From: CAXXHQ01 sp963665265
GTDB taxonomy: Bacteria; Planctomycetota; Planctomycetia; Pirellulales; Thermoguttaceae
Direction: 5' to 3'
Length of the DNA: 64,000 nucleotides
NCBI GenBank assembly: GCA_963665265.2
Contig: CAXXHQ010000001.1
Span: forward strand, 744,001-808,000
The position numbers and the translations under genes were made by a program. Shown piece by piece: positions 44,324-52,046 of this stretch. The first letter of the stretch is position 1. The number at the start of each line of letters is the position of its first letter. A model generated the notes under the pieces. The model saw only the letters and a list, made by a program, of their open reading frames with translations. It did not search any database and was not told where the DNA came from.

Positions 44324-45811
44324 CTACGATTTTGGTTTTTGTTTGAGAGTGATTTCAAAGCGAGAGGGTTGCATGGATGGTTTTTGCGGGCCGAGTTCAC
44401 AATCTAAAATTGCCTGATCGCCGTCGCGTTTGTACATGAACGACTTGCCGTCGAAGGGATTCTTGGGAATAGGGACTTCGGTGACGTCTTCAAGCTTGTC
44501 GGGCCAACGGCCGTCGTGGGCGGCGGCGTAAAGACGAAGCGCCTCGAAGATGCGGAGGACCGCGAAATTCCACTCGGTATTAGCTTCGGTTGTTTTTATC
44601 TCCACGACGGAACCGAGCAATGTTTTCGCCAGAGGCAGGGCGTCGTCTGAATTTCGGATCGCCTCTTCCGCCTGCCTGGCTCCCTGGACAGCTTCCGGAT
44701 AGGGAAGAAACGCCCATTTGAATTCGTTTTGACTCAATTCGTCATAACGCGCGATGGCGTCAAGCAAGATCACTTGCGCTTCGCACATTTTTTCAACTTC
44801 TTCAGAATTGCGACCGCTCTTTATCAGGCGTTGTTTGGCTTGAGGAACGCTTTTTTTGGACGCGGCAATCGTTTCCGCAATAAATTTTTTCTTGTCTAGC
44901 TTTACATTATTCTCAAGTAGAACGATTCTCTTAGCTTCCGCGACGAAATCGACGGTGCGTGAGAGAATTAGCTGCCATTGCTCCGGAAATAGTTTTTTGT
45001 TTTCCGAATGACGTAATTCGGGGACGTCAAGATACAGCATTAGCGAATCGGCTTCAAAGCCAGGGCGAAAATCGACGTATGGATGCGGCAACGCGCTTAA
45101 CGCCCAATAGAGATTCGGCGAGTCGGGATGCTGAACAAAGGCGTAAATTAAGTCATTGGTTCTTCTCGTGATTCCACTGCCAATCAAGCCGTTCATTAAG
45201 GTTGGTCCTTGAGAGACCTGTCGTGCGAGGGAATAGCAGGACTGCATCGTTTTTACCGCCTGCTCATAGCGTCCCTCAATTATTTCGAGACGAATCTTAC
45301 CCAGAAGAAATCGCGCTGGTTTACGCGTGACCTCAATGTCGGAAAGGTCGTTGTTCTGGAAATTTCCTTCGTGAACCGGCAAGGTCCAATCGCACGATTC
45401 GCATCGAGCGGCGCGATCCATGATTTCAAAATATCCCGCGCTGTCACGGAGAAGATTCAGGTCTTTGCCGATCTTTTCTTTTCGGACGACTTCTTCTTGA
45501 GGGTCGCCCAGCGGAACGTCGAGCCAGTCGCAAAGTCTAATAATGAAGCTATTGTCGTCAATATAAGTCGCCACGGTGTCGTATTGCGCGAACACTCTGT
45601 TCCAAATGACGGCGGCGTTACCAGAGCGCCGTTCGTCGAGCGGCGGCAGCAATTGATACTTGAGCGCCGGCTTAGCTTCGGCCGACGGATAGAGCGTGAT
45701 TTTCGTGGCAGTCGGTTTTTGCGATTCAGCGGACTTGTCGTCGGCGCAGGATAACGCGGCGAGCGATGCGACGATTAACGGCGAGGCGAAAAAGGAAATG
45801 CGGAATTGCAT
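44324..45811 (-). CDS. Exported protein of unknown function with pseudopilin-like C-terminal motif
   Basis: The 495-residue product has a signal peptide with a lipobox-like end (SLAALSC, residues 15-21), so it may be a lipoprotein. The bulk is helical and hydrophilic. Near the C-terminus is FEALRLYAAAHDGRWPDKLEDV, resembling the conserved helix-loop of GspG/DUF1559 domains. A similar tail ends the protein at 52032-53603, and the two share overall size and order of elements. No family is known to me. Confidence 0.72.
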   Translation of the reverse strand: MQFRISFFASPLIVASLAALSCADDKSAESQKPTATKITLYPSAEAKPALKYQLLPPLDERRSGNAAVIWNRVFAQYDTVATYIDDNSFIIRLCDWLDVPLGDPQEEVVRKEKIGKDLNLLRDSAGYFEIMDRAARCESCDWTLPVHEGNFQNNDLSDIEVTRKPARFLLGKIRLEIIEGRYEQAVKTMQSCYSLARQVSQGPTLMNGLIGSGITRRTNDLIYAFVQHPDSPNLYWALSALPHPYVDFRPGFEADSLMLYLDVPELRHSENKKLFPEQWQLILSRTVDFVAEAKRIVLLENNVKLDKKKFIAETIAASKKSVPQAKQRLIKSGRNSEEVEKMCEAQVILLDAIARYDELSQNEFKWAFLPYPEAVQGARQAEEAIRNSDDALPLAKTLLGSVVEIKTTEANTEWNFAVLRIFEALRLYAAAHDGRWPDKLEDVTEVPIPKNPFDGKSFMYKRDGDQAILDCELGPQKPSMQPSRFEITLKQKPKS

Positions 45812-45879
45812 GATCGAGGTCCTACGATTGAATGTGGATGCGGCAAGTTTTCGGCTACGGCCTCTGGTCGCTAACGCGA

Positions 45880-45933
45880 CCCAGGTTCAAGAACCTGGGC
45901 TACCCGGTAAACGGACAGACAGGAATGTCTGTC
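45880..45933. repeat. Two intergenic palindromes in tandem
   Basis: First comes a perfect 9-bp stem CCCAGGTTC-AA-GAACCTGGG (45880-45899). Then comes the GACAGACA-GGAA-TGTCTGTC palindrome (45914-45933) of the metG-terminator family. They lie between the anti-sigma gene and the 44324-45811 gene. Confidence 0.65.
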
Positions 45934-45943
45934 CTCCTGACGC

Positions 45944-46441
45944 TCAGCCGTCGAAATTCATACGCATGCGGAGGAGTTTGAATTGGTCGGGATCGTCATT
46001 TGTTTTTTCCGGCGAGCGCGGAAGGCTAATGCGTGAAGCGGCGGGAGGACGCAGGAATTTTGCGTCGTCGATGTTGATTTGTCGGCTTAAGTAACAGAGC
46101 CGATTTTTGTTAAGCCGGTCGGCGTTTGGTTCGTCGTCCGTAGCGGATTTCGAGGGGCGATAGACGAATTTGATTGCGGAGTAATCGGCCGCGCGATTTT
46201 GCGATTCATGATCGAACGCAAGCAAGACGGCGAGCGTAAGGGCGACGGCGCTCATGGCGGAAAACGCGGCTGGCCAGCCCCATTTTCTCCGGCGCGATTG
46301 CGGCAGGTTTTGCAGGACGTCGGCTCGTCCCGCCTCGAAAAAAATACGGTCGCGACTCAACCGATCCGCTTGTGGTCGCAACGCGGCGAGCGCGGCTTCG
46401 AGTTGAGCCAAGTCCGGAGAAAGGTTTTGGTCGGGCGTCAT
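45944..46441 (-). CDS. Probable anti-sigma factor (small single-pass membrane protein)
   Basis: The 165-residue product has a cytoplasmic helical segment (1-60), one transmembrane helix (about 62-80) and a polar tail. Its ATG overlaps the stop of the ECF sigma gene (ATGA), the usual layout of a sigma/anti-sigma pair. It has no zinc-finger motif. The role is inferred from position and topology, not from recognisable homology. Confidence 0.65.
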   Translation of the reverse strand: MTPDQNLSPDLAQLEAALAALRPQADRLSRDRIFFEAGRADVLQNLPQSRRRKWGWPAAFSAMSAVALTLAVLLAFDHESQNRAADYSAIKFVYRPSKSATDDEPNADRLNKNRLCYLSRQINIDDAKFLRPPAASRISLPRSPEKTNDDPDQFKLLRMRMNFDG

Positions 46442-46950
46442 TGTTTCGTCCTTTCCATAGGCGTCGAGCGCGGCGGCTCGTTCCAATTTTCTTTCATCGA
46501 TTCGAGCGCCGCCAGATAACGGCGACGGACCGTGCTAAGCGAGGTTTGCGTGAGTTCGGCGAGCTGTTCGAAAGAGAGTTCGCCCCAAATTCTCGCAACG
46601 ACGATTTCGCGCTCTTCGACGGGCAAACGTTGCAACGCGGCGGTCGCTTCGGTCGGATCGACGGGGCCACGCTTTGAAGTTTCGAACCAGGGGGAACGGG
46701 TTTGACCGGCCTCGTTCTCATGGCGTTTGCGACGGGACGAGGATCGGGCGGCGCTAATTGCGGCGTTGCGCACGACGCGATACAGCCAGCCGACGAGGTT
46801 TTGCGGCGGTTCGGATTGACGGATTAGCGAGAGGAACGCCTCTTGGACGACGTCCTCAGGCGTTTCGCACCATTGACGGGCGTAAAGGATCAATGCCGGG
46901 GCGTATCGGTCCGCGATTTCGGATAGTTGGGTTGGGTCGATTGCCCGCAT
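46438..46950 (-). CDS. ECF RNA polymerase sigma factor
   Basis: The product is about 170 residues. Region 2 reads YAPALILYARQWCETPEDVVQEAFLSLI...WLYRVVRNAAISAAR and region 4 is LPVEEREIVVARIWGELSFEQLAELTQTSLSTVRRRYLAAL. The sequence resembles the ECF group common in planctomycetes. ATG 46950 (GGAG about 11 nt upstream) is used; ATG 46974 or 46977 would add eight or nine residues. The anti-sigma-like gene follows with an ATGA overlap. Confidence 0.88.
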   Translation of the reverse strand: MRAIDPTQLSEIADRYAPALILYARQWCETPEDVVQEAFLSLIRQSEPPQNLVGWLYRVVRNAAISAARSSSRRKRHENEAGQTRSPWFETSKRGPVDPTEATAALQRLPVEEREIVVARIWGELSFEQLAELTQTSLSTVRRRYLAALESMKENWNEPPRSTPMERTKQ

Positions 46951-47188
46951 AATTCTCGATTCTCCGTCCGTCATCATAGTAAAGACGCCGACGAGAGTCG
47001 AGTTTTTCAGAAATAAAGAGGAATTTAGGGAGAAAGGGACAGAGAAAAGGATGAAAAATGTTGGGGCGTAAGAGGGATGCAGGGACGCGGAATGCAAATT
47101 GAGCGAGGGGCGCGAGGCTGAACGGGCTCTCAGGGCGGCGCTCGCTGCGCGCGGTCCGCCCCGCGAACGAATAAGAGTGAGCCCCGAT

Positions 47189-47590
47189 GCGGCGACCCCT
47201 CCGGGGTCGATTCTCTCATTGCGTTCGTATCCCCCGGGGCGCTGCGCGACCCGGGGCTAATGGCCGTCATCCTTTCAGGATGAGAGAGTGACGGAGGCGG
47301 CCTGTTCCTCGAACCCGGAGGGTTCGCAGCCATTAGCCGGGGTGTTGAACGCAGCGATACCCCCGGAAATGATGCGTTATAATTATTCCTCGAACCCGAA
47401 GGGTTCGCAGCCATTCGCCGGGGCGTTGAGCGCAGCGATACCCCCTCAATCAAAAAAAAATGCAGCTCCGTTCCTCGAACCCGGAGGGTTCGCAGCCATT
47501 AGCCGGGGTGTTGAGCGCAGCGATACCCCCGGAAATGATGCGTTATAATTATTCCTCGACCCCGAAGGGGTCGCAGCCATTAGCTGGGGC
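47189..47590. repeat. Cluster of dispersed 60-80-bp repeats
   Basis: An inverted partial copy (47189-47272) is followed by four direct copies starting at about 47305, 47386, 47471 and 47552, the last incomplete. Two of them are joined by the same AT spacer (GATGCGTTATAATTATT). Copy 47386 is slightly diverged and ends in an A-run. The unit contains TCGCAGCCATTAGCCGGGG and AGCGATACCCCCGGAAATGA. It is not a CRISPR array: the units are long and imperfect, with no unique spacers. Translated spuriously, it gives the peptide AISRG...SAAIPP. Confidence 0.8.
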
Positions 47591-47617
47591 ATGACGACCG
47601 ACTCTTCGGCTCGTTGA

Positions 47618-48400
47618 TTACTTACCCGCGGAAACGGCGACGTTTTCGTCGATCGCGGCGCTCTTTATCGGGCGGTAGATGTAACCGTTCATCTTTTCTT
47701 TGAGCTCATTCAGTTTCACCGCGATCGGACGATAACCTTCTACCAGTGACGACGCGAATTTTTGCAGTTCGGCGGTCAAGTTCTCTTGCAGTTTTAAATT
47801 CGCTTGTCGATCGGCTTGTGTAAGAGTTATCGCCGGATCTTTTCCGCCGTTTTGCTGAACGCGTTTCAGTTTGTCGTCGATGGCGACGAGCTGGACCTTG
47901 AGATCGATGATTCTCGGCATCGCTTCATGAATTAGCGGGAAATAGAATTTCCGAATGGCGACGACGTCGCTCATGAGACTTTGCTCGAGCTTTTCATCGC
48001 GCAAGTAAATGCACGACTTGACGACGGACACCTTGACCTTCAAAAACAGATCGCGTTCCCGTTCATAAAGCCTCTTGACGTTGGCGTCGCTCCCCTCGCT
48101 AAACGCATAGTTGAAAACGGCGTCCTGCAAAAAGTCTTGCCACTCTTCGACCGCTTCGCGGAAACCGACGAGGACCTTGCGTTCCTCGTTACGCATCTCC
48201 TGCTTAATTTCCAACGAAGTGTTGCGTATCGAGGCGGCTATCTCCTTCTGCTCTTCGCGAGCGATTCGGCTGGCGGCGTTGATATCATCGGCGATTCCTT
48301 CAATGCGTTTTTCGATGAAAGTCTTCATGAAAAACGCGAGGACGACGATCAGCGTTAACGTCGGCGAAGACGATTTGAGAACTTTTAACAGATCTTCCAC
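47618..48400 (-). CDS. Membrane-anchored coiled-coil protein of unknown function
   Basis: The 260-residue product has a short N-terminus, one transmembrane helix (about 13-29) and then a mostly helical, charged region with coiled-coil character (about 30-85 and 195-245). It starts at GTG 48400, with AAAGGGG upstream. No family is recognised. It stands alone between repeat-rich intergenic regions. Confidence 0.68.
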   Translation of the reverse strand: MEDLLKVLKSSSPTLTLIVVLAFFMKTFIEKRIEGIADDINAASRIAREEQKEIAASIRNTSLEIKQEMRNEERKVLVGFREAVEEWQDFLQDAVFNYAFSEGSDANVKRLYERERDLFLKVKVSVVKSCIYLRDEKLEQSLMSDVVAIRKFYFPLIHEAMPRIIDLKVQLVAIDDKLKRVQQNGGKDPAITLTQADRQANLKLQENLTAELQKFASSLVEGYRPIAVKLNELKEKMNGYIYRPIKSAAIDENVAVSAGK

Positions 48401-48717
48401 GGCATGCCCCTTTCACGATCAGTTAGAAATACTGCTCCGAATAAAAACATGGCGGAGCGCTGTGAAACTGTAGAATGCCGAGCGGCGGACGGCAAATCGT
48501 CCCCCTCGAAAAACGCGGAGAAATAGGCGTCTCCTGGGGACTATCCACTAGTCTTCAGCGAAACGACGAAGACGTGAAAGAGAATCAAGTAGGATTCACA
48601 AGATGATCAGGAAGAAGGGCGTTGGGATTAGGGCATAGGGAACAGGGGCGCCGCAAGTCGCAAATCGTCATGCACGGGGCGCATGACCTACGGCTCGGCT
48701 CACACTACAACTCTCCT

Positions 48718-48742
48718 GGTGCGTGCAAGCACGCACCCTACG
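48718..48742. repeat. GTAGGGTGCGTGC-type intergenic palindrome, inverted perfect copy
   Basis: A 9-bp perfect stem GGTGCGTGC / GCACGCACC with an AA loop is followed by CTACG, the inverse of the GTAGG flank seen at 13054. Confidence 0.75.
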
Positions 48743-48805
48743 GCTAACCGACTGCGGACGGCACTCGCCGCAGCGCCCTACGCGCTCCTCTTCGAGTCGC
48801 GGCTA

Positions 48806-48825
48806 AACAGACAGGAATGTCTGTT
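48806..48825. repeat. GACAGACA-type palindrome at the 3' end of the phosphoesterase gene
   Basis: An 8-bp perfect stem AACAGACA / TGTCTGTT with a GGAA loop lies four nt beyond the stop of the minus-strand gene, in the orientation that could serve as its terminator hairpin, although no T-run follows. Confidence 0.6.
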
Positions 48826-48829
48826 CTTC

Positions 48830-50329
48830 TTAGACGGTGCGCTTGCGCGAGGGGCCGGGGTTGGCGAAAGGGAGCTGGAAGTGCGGGCCGCGGTCTAACA
48901 AGGCCGAGGCGTTCGAGGGCGCCAACGTCGATTGGCGGGAATGCCCTTGGTCGATGCGATGGATGACCGGCTCGACGTTGCTGCAACCGAGCGAGCCCGA
49001 CCATGTTTCATACGGTCGGCCTTTGCGTTCGTCGCCTTGGAAAATGGCTGTATAAGTCATCACGTCCGAGGCGAGAAACTCGTGTTCGCTCGGGGCGAGT
49101 TGCGTTTGGCCGTGAAGGCGGCGCCATGTTCCCGAGTTGAAATACAGTTGTTCGAGGACGAATCCTTCGGCATAGCTCGCGTCGAGCGGAACGCTTTCGG
49201 CTGCGTGGGTGTGACCGTAGACGATATATTTGGCGCGGCGGTTGCGAAAATCTTGCTCGGCCAAGGCGTGCGGATAGTAGGAGCCGCTGTTTGCGCCTCG
49301 AACGCCTTGCAGCCATTCGGCGGCGGCGCTAGCCCAACCGACCGAAAGACGCTTGCTGAATTTCAGGATGCGGGCGAGTCCGTCAACGAGATCGAACGGG
49401 CTGGCGGTGTCGTGCCGGCGCACGAAATCGATCGAGAGAAACTCATCGACCAAGCGATCCCAAATTTGCTTGACCTTTTTCCGCATGGTCGGATAGGGGC
49501 AAGTGCGTTCGAGCAGTCCGTCGATCCAAACGGGAATGAGGACCAGCGGTCGAATGTTGTCAATTTCGCGCAGGCCGACGATCGTCGTGCCGGGAAGCTC
49601 TCCGCCAAGGGTCGCTTCGGCCTCCGAGGAAAACCGATTGACGAGTTCGAGAACGATAGCGTCGCCAAGACTGGAAACGTCAGGCTCGCCGTCGTAATTG
49701 AACGGGTCGAAAATATCGCCGTGCCGGCAGCAGACCTTATGACGACGAAGCGCGTTCAACAGCTCTTCGTCTTCGATCATGTCGTGGGCGAAAGGCTGGT
49801 CGGGTTCGTTGGCCAAACCCATGTGATCGACGACGACGCGGCGGATGGCGTCGTAGTTCGGTCCCGGAAGATGGAAGAACCAATCGTGGTTGCCCGTCAT
49901 GTAGTGAATTCGGACGGGAACCGGCTCGCTCTCGCCGTCCGCTGCGGGCCTTGCGGTCCGCAACGGAGCGGGGACGGTCACAAAACCTTCGGCTGAGAGG
50001 CTTCGTAAAACCGCGAGCGAGTCTTGATTGTTTTCGATGATATCGGAAGTGATCTTGGCGATCTGTTCGACGAATTCGGGGGAATGCGGATTCGACCAGG
50101 GGCGAACTTTCGTGCGCGGCGACCAATGAGCGGAACGCATCAGATCGAATATATCGCCGAGGAGGACGAGGTCGATGCATTCGACGGGACGATAGGAGCC
50201 GTCGGCTCGCCAGGAAGCGGCGACCGCCATTTCCTGAACTCGTTCGGCAAATATCTGGAACGCGCCCGGCGACGTCGTGGCCCCGGTGGTTCCGTCGGTC
50301 AGATGTAGATCGCTGACAATGACTAACAT
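48830..50329 (-). CDS. Calcineurin-like metallophosphoesterase
   Basis: The 499-residue cytoplasmic protein has the full set of metallophosphoesterase metal-binding motifs: SDLHL (residues 6-10), LLGDIFDL, TGNHDWFF, CCRHGDIFDP and YGHTHAAE. A long helical insertion between the fourth and fifth motifs (about 235-370) makes it larger than UDP-diacylglucosamine hydrolase (LpxH) or YfcE types. The substrate is not identifiable. The C-terminal 60 residues look disordered. Confidence 0.85.
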   Translation of the reverse strand: MLVIVSDLHLTDGTTGATTSPGAFQIFAERVQEMAVAASWRADGSYRPVECIDLVLLGDIFDLMRSAHWSPRTKVRPWSNPHSPEFVEQIAKITSDIIENNQDSLAVLRSLSAEGFVTVPAPLRTARPAADGESEPVPVRIHYMTGNHDWFFHLPGPNYDAIRRVVVDHMGLANEPDQPFAHDMIEDEELLNALRRHKVCCRHGDIFDPFNYDGEPDVSSLGDAIVLELVNRFSSEAEATLGGELPGTTIVGLREIDNIRPLVLIPVWIDGLLERTCPYPTMRKKVKQIWDRLVDEFLSIDFVRRHDTASPFDLVDGLARILKFSKRLSVGWASAAAEWLQGVRGANSGSYYPHALAEQDFRNRRAKYIVYGHTHAAESVPLDASYAEGFVLEQLYFNSGTWRRLHGQTQLAPSEHEFLASDVMTYTAIFQGDERKGRPYETWSGSLGCSNVEPVIHRIDQGHSRQSTLAPSNASALLDRGPHFQLPFANPGPSRKRTV

Positions 50330-50387
50330 GTCGTCCCTACTATTGACGCCGATACGGCTAATAGTCCTTTTTATTCGCGAAACGGTT

Positions 50388-50411
50388 CATTGACTGCGCC
50401 GGGCGCAATTA
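50388..50411. promoter_or_regulatory. CATTGAC-palindrome-ATTA element, copy 2
   Basis: CATTGAC, TGCGC-CGG-GCGCA, ATTA. It has the same flanks and stem frame as 14455-14478, with a C:G pair replacing T:A at the innermost stem position. It lies about 60 nt upstream of the phosphoesterase start, on the opposite strand. Confidence 0.4.
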
Positions 50412-50557
50412 ATTTCAAGGCTCATTCGATAGCATCGACTTCCGGCGGTATGCGATATAAGGTTTTTTCCGGTTGGCGAGAATCTGGGGCCGGCGGCGAG
50501 GAAAGCAGGCAGAGTGCGGCGAGTTTAAGGGCAAAAACCGGACGAGGCTCGGGTGAG

Positions 50558-51250
50558 TTACCCCATTGCTTCGGCAATGATCGTTTGAGGAACGCCGATG
50601 CCGAGAACTCGGACTTGGCCCGTGAACGGCCGAGCGGCGGGATTTTGAAAACCGATTTTCAAAGCGACGAAGGTGGCCGTAACGTCGGCCCGAACGGTCG
50701 AGGAGGCGGGGCGCCCGGAATCGCAATCGAGGCCGCTGGGGAGATCGACGGCAAGCTTTTTTGCCGGGGCGGCGTTCATGCGGCGTATCGCTTCGTCGAA
50801 CGGCGGGCGGGGGTCCCCCTTCGCGCCAGTTCCCAAAAGGGCGTCCACAATCCACTCGGCGGCGTTGACGACGGCCTGAAATTTCTCGGCGTCGAAAGGC
50901 CGAGCGAAAAGGTCGATCGGCACGTCGGTCTTTTGGAGGATGTTAAAATTCGCGGCGGCGTCGCCGGTCAGTTCGCTCGAATCGGAGAGTAAGAGGACTC
51001 GGACGGGAACGTCGCCCAGGCGAAGATGGCGAGCGATGACGAATCCGTCGCCGGCGTTGTTCCCTTTGCCGCAACAGACGACGACGGAACCTCGCGGGCG
51101 GAATTCCCTGAGGAGGTCGGCCACGCCGCGCCCGGCGTTTTCCATCAAAACCAATCCAGTCATGCCGTAGCGTTCGACGGCGATGCGATCGATGGCGCGG
51201 GATTGGTCGCGGTTAAGAACGGAGTGGCCGGCGGTTGATTTTTCGTTCAT
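50558..51250 (-). CDS. nnrE: NAD(P)H-hydrate epimerase
   Basis: The product is 230 residues of the YjeF N-terminal (Rossmann-like) domain. It converts R-NAD(P)HX to S-NAD(P)HX for repair of hydrated cofactors. The motifs GLVLMENAGRGVA, CGKGNNAGDGFVIARHL, IVDALLGTGAKG and VDLPSGLDCDSG are present. The dehydratase domain (NnrD), often fused to it, is absent here. ATG 51250 is preferred; the frame is open to 51289. Confidence 0.92.
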   Translation of the reverse strand: MNEKSTAGHSVLNRDQSRAIDRIAVERYGMTGLVLMENAGRGVADLLREFRPRGSVVVCCGKGNNAGDGFVIARHLRLGDVPVRVLLLSDSSELTGDAAANFNILQKTDVPIDLFARPFDAEKFQAVVNAAEWIVDALLGTGAKGDPRPPFDEAIRRMNAAPAKKLAVDLPSGLDCDSGRPASSTVRADVTATFVALKIGFQNPAARPFTGQVRVLGIGVPQTIIAEAMG

Positions 51251-51374
51251 AGTCGTGTGAATTTGCGGCGACCTAAGTCGCTTATTCAAGCGGGTTTGGA
51301 ATCAGGCCCTTTTTCTGGAACGAACGTGACGTAAAATAGCATAGCAGGCCATTTTCATTTTGGGAGCTATACTG

Positions 51375-51611
51375 ATGCCGATTTACGAATACGTATGCAA
51401 GACGTGCGGAAACGAATTTGAAGCTTTAGTCCGAGGGGAAGAGCGGCCGGAGTGCCCTTCCTGCGGAGCGACGCAAAATCTGGAGCGTCAGATGAGCGTT
51501 CCGTCGGCCCATACGCTAGCGGTTCAAACGCCATCGGCATGCCCCGCCAGCCAGAGTTGCGGCATGCCGAATTGCTGCGGGCAAGGTTGCGGCTTGGGCG
51601 GATTGGGGTAG
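51375..51611 (+). CDS. FmdB/putative regulatory zinc ribbon protein
   Basis: The 78-residue product starts MPIYEYVCKTCGNEF, continues with EERPECPSCGA and ends in a Cys/Gly-rich tail. The two CxxC pairs form the zinc ribbon of the FmdB family, whose members are often called regulatory but are poorly studied. GGGAG (51362-51366) lies 8 nt before the ATG. Confidence 0.85.
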   Translation: MPIYEYVCKTCGNEFEALVRGEERPECPSCGATQNLERQMSVPSAHTLAVQTPSACPASQSCGMPNCCGQGCGLGGLG

Positions 51612-51705
51612 AGAACGGTTACGTTTCGTCGGGAAGTTTTCTTGCCGAGTTCTCGACCGCCGACTATATTGAATGCTAAAGGCGAACATCCGCTAGGAAC
51701 AAAAC

Positions 51706-51924
51706 ATGACGACATTATTGGAACGCGCATTCGCCGAGGCCGGTAAACTTTCTTCGGCGGAGCAGGATTTATTGGCGACGAGAGCACTTGCCGAGCTTGA
51801 AAAGGAAGACGCTTTTGATCGCGCGATCGCCGGATCCTCCAATAAGCTAGCGGCTCTAGCTGAAAAAGCGTTAGCGGAGAGGAAGGCGGGGCGGACTTAG
51901 GAGCTAAATCCTGACGCATTATGA
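51706..51924 (+). pseudogene. Antitoxin of the addiction-module type, interrupted by an in-frame TAG
   Basis: The open part encodes 64 residues (MTTLLERAFAEAGKLSSAEQ...KALAERKAGRT) of the small helical antitoxin family seen with RelE-like toxins. TAG at 51898-51900 follows GRT. Reading on in frame gives ELNPDAL and a TGA (51922-51924) that overlaps the toxin ATG (ATGA). Related antitoxins end in GRT-x-x-LDPD-x-L, so the tail is the natural C-terminus and the TAG looks like a nonsense mutation. A shortened antitoxin may still be made. Confidence 0.72.
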
Positions 51925-52046
51925 AGTCTTCGGTAACGCAGCAATTTCTTCGGCGTTTTGCGTTAATGCCTCGTCATGTTCAACGTCAGGCAAAGCAGGC
52001 GTCAATTACCAATCTCAACTACCAACTGGAATTAGTAGAATTCTGA
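51921..52046 (+). pseudogene. RelE-like toxin remnant
   Basis: The frame encodes 41 residues. MKSSVTQQFLRRFALMPRHVQRQAKQA matches the start of RelE/ParE-type toxins, whose common form is T-x-x-F-x-x-x-F-x-x-L-P-x-x-V-Q-x-x-A-x-K-A. After residue 27 the similarity stops (SITNLNYQLELVEF, TGA). A complete toxin is about 90 residues, so roughly two thirds are lost. The remnant ends within the 3' end of the convergent gene 52032-53603, which suggests a rearrangement joined them. Confidence 0.68.

Larger units (their letters stand above)
48401..48829. other. Repeat-bearing intergenic region
   Basis: There is no gene in 429 nt. The region contains a CCTACGCC-type short repeat in inverted orientation (about 48631-48650), a perfect GGTGCGTGC-AA-GCACGCACC palindrome (48718-48737), and an AACAGACA-GGAA-TGTCTGTT palindrome (48806-48825) at the 3' end of the phosphoesterase gene. 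Confidence 0.6.

Noticed and set aside
47305..47590. CRISPR array
   Set aside because: Units are 60-80 bp, imperfect and partly inverted, spacers are absent or identical, and no cas genes are present.
51524..51919. 131-residue minus-strand frame over the zinc ribbon and antitoxin genes
   Set aside because: Antisense to two features with family signatures; no coding signal of its own.
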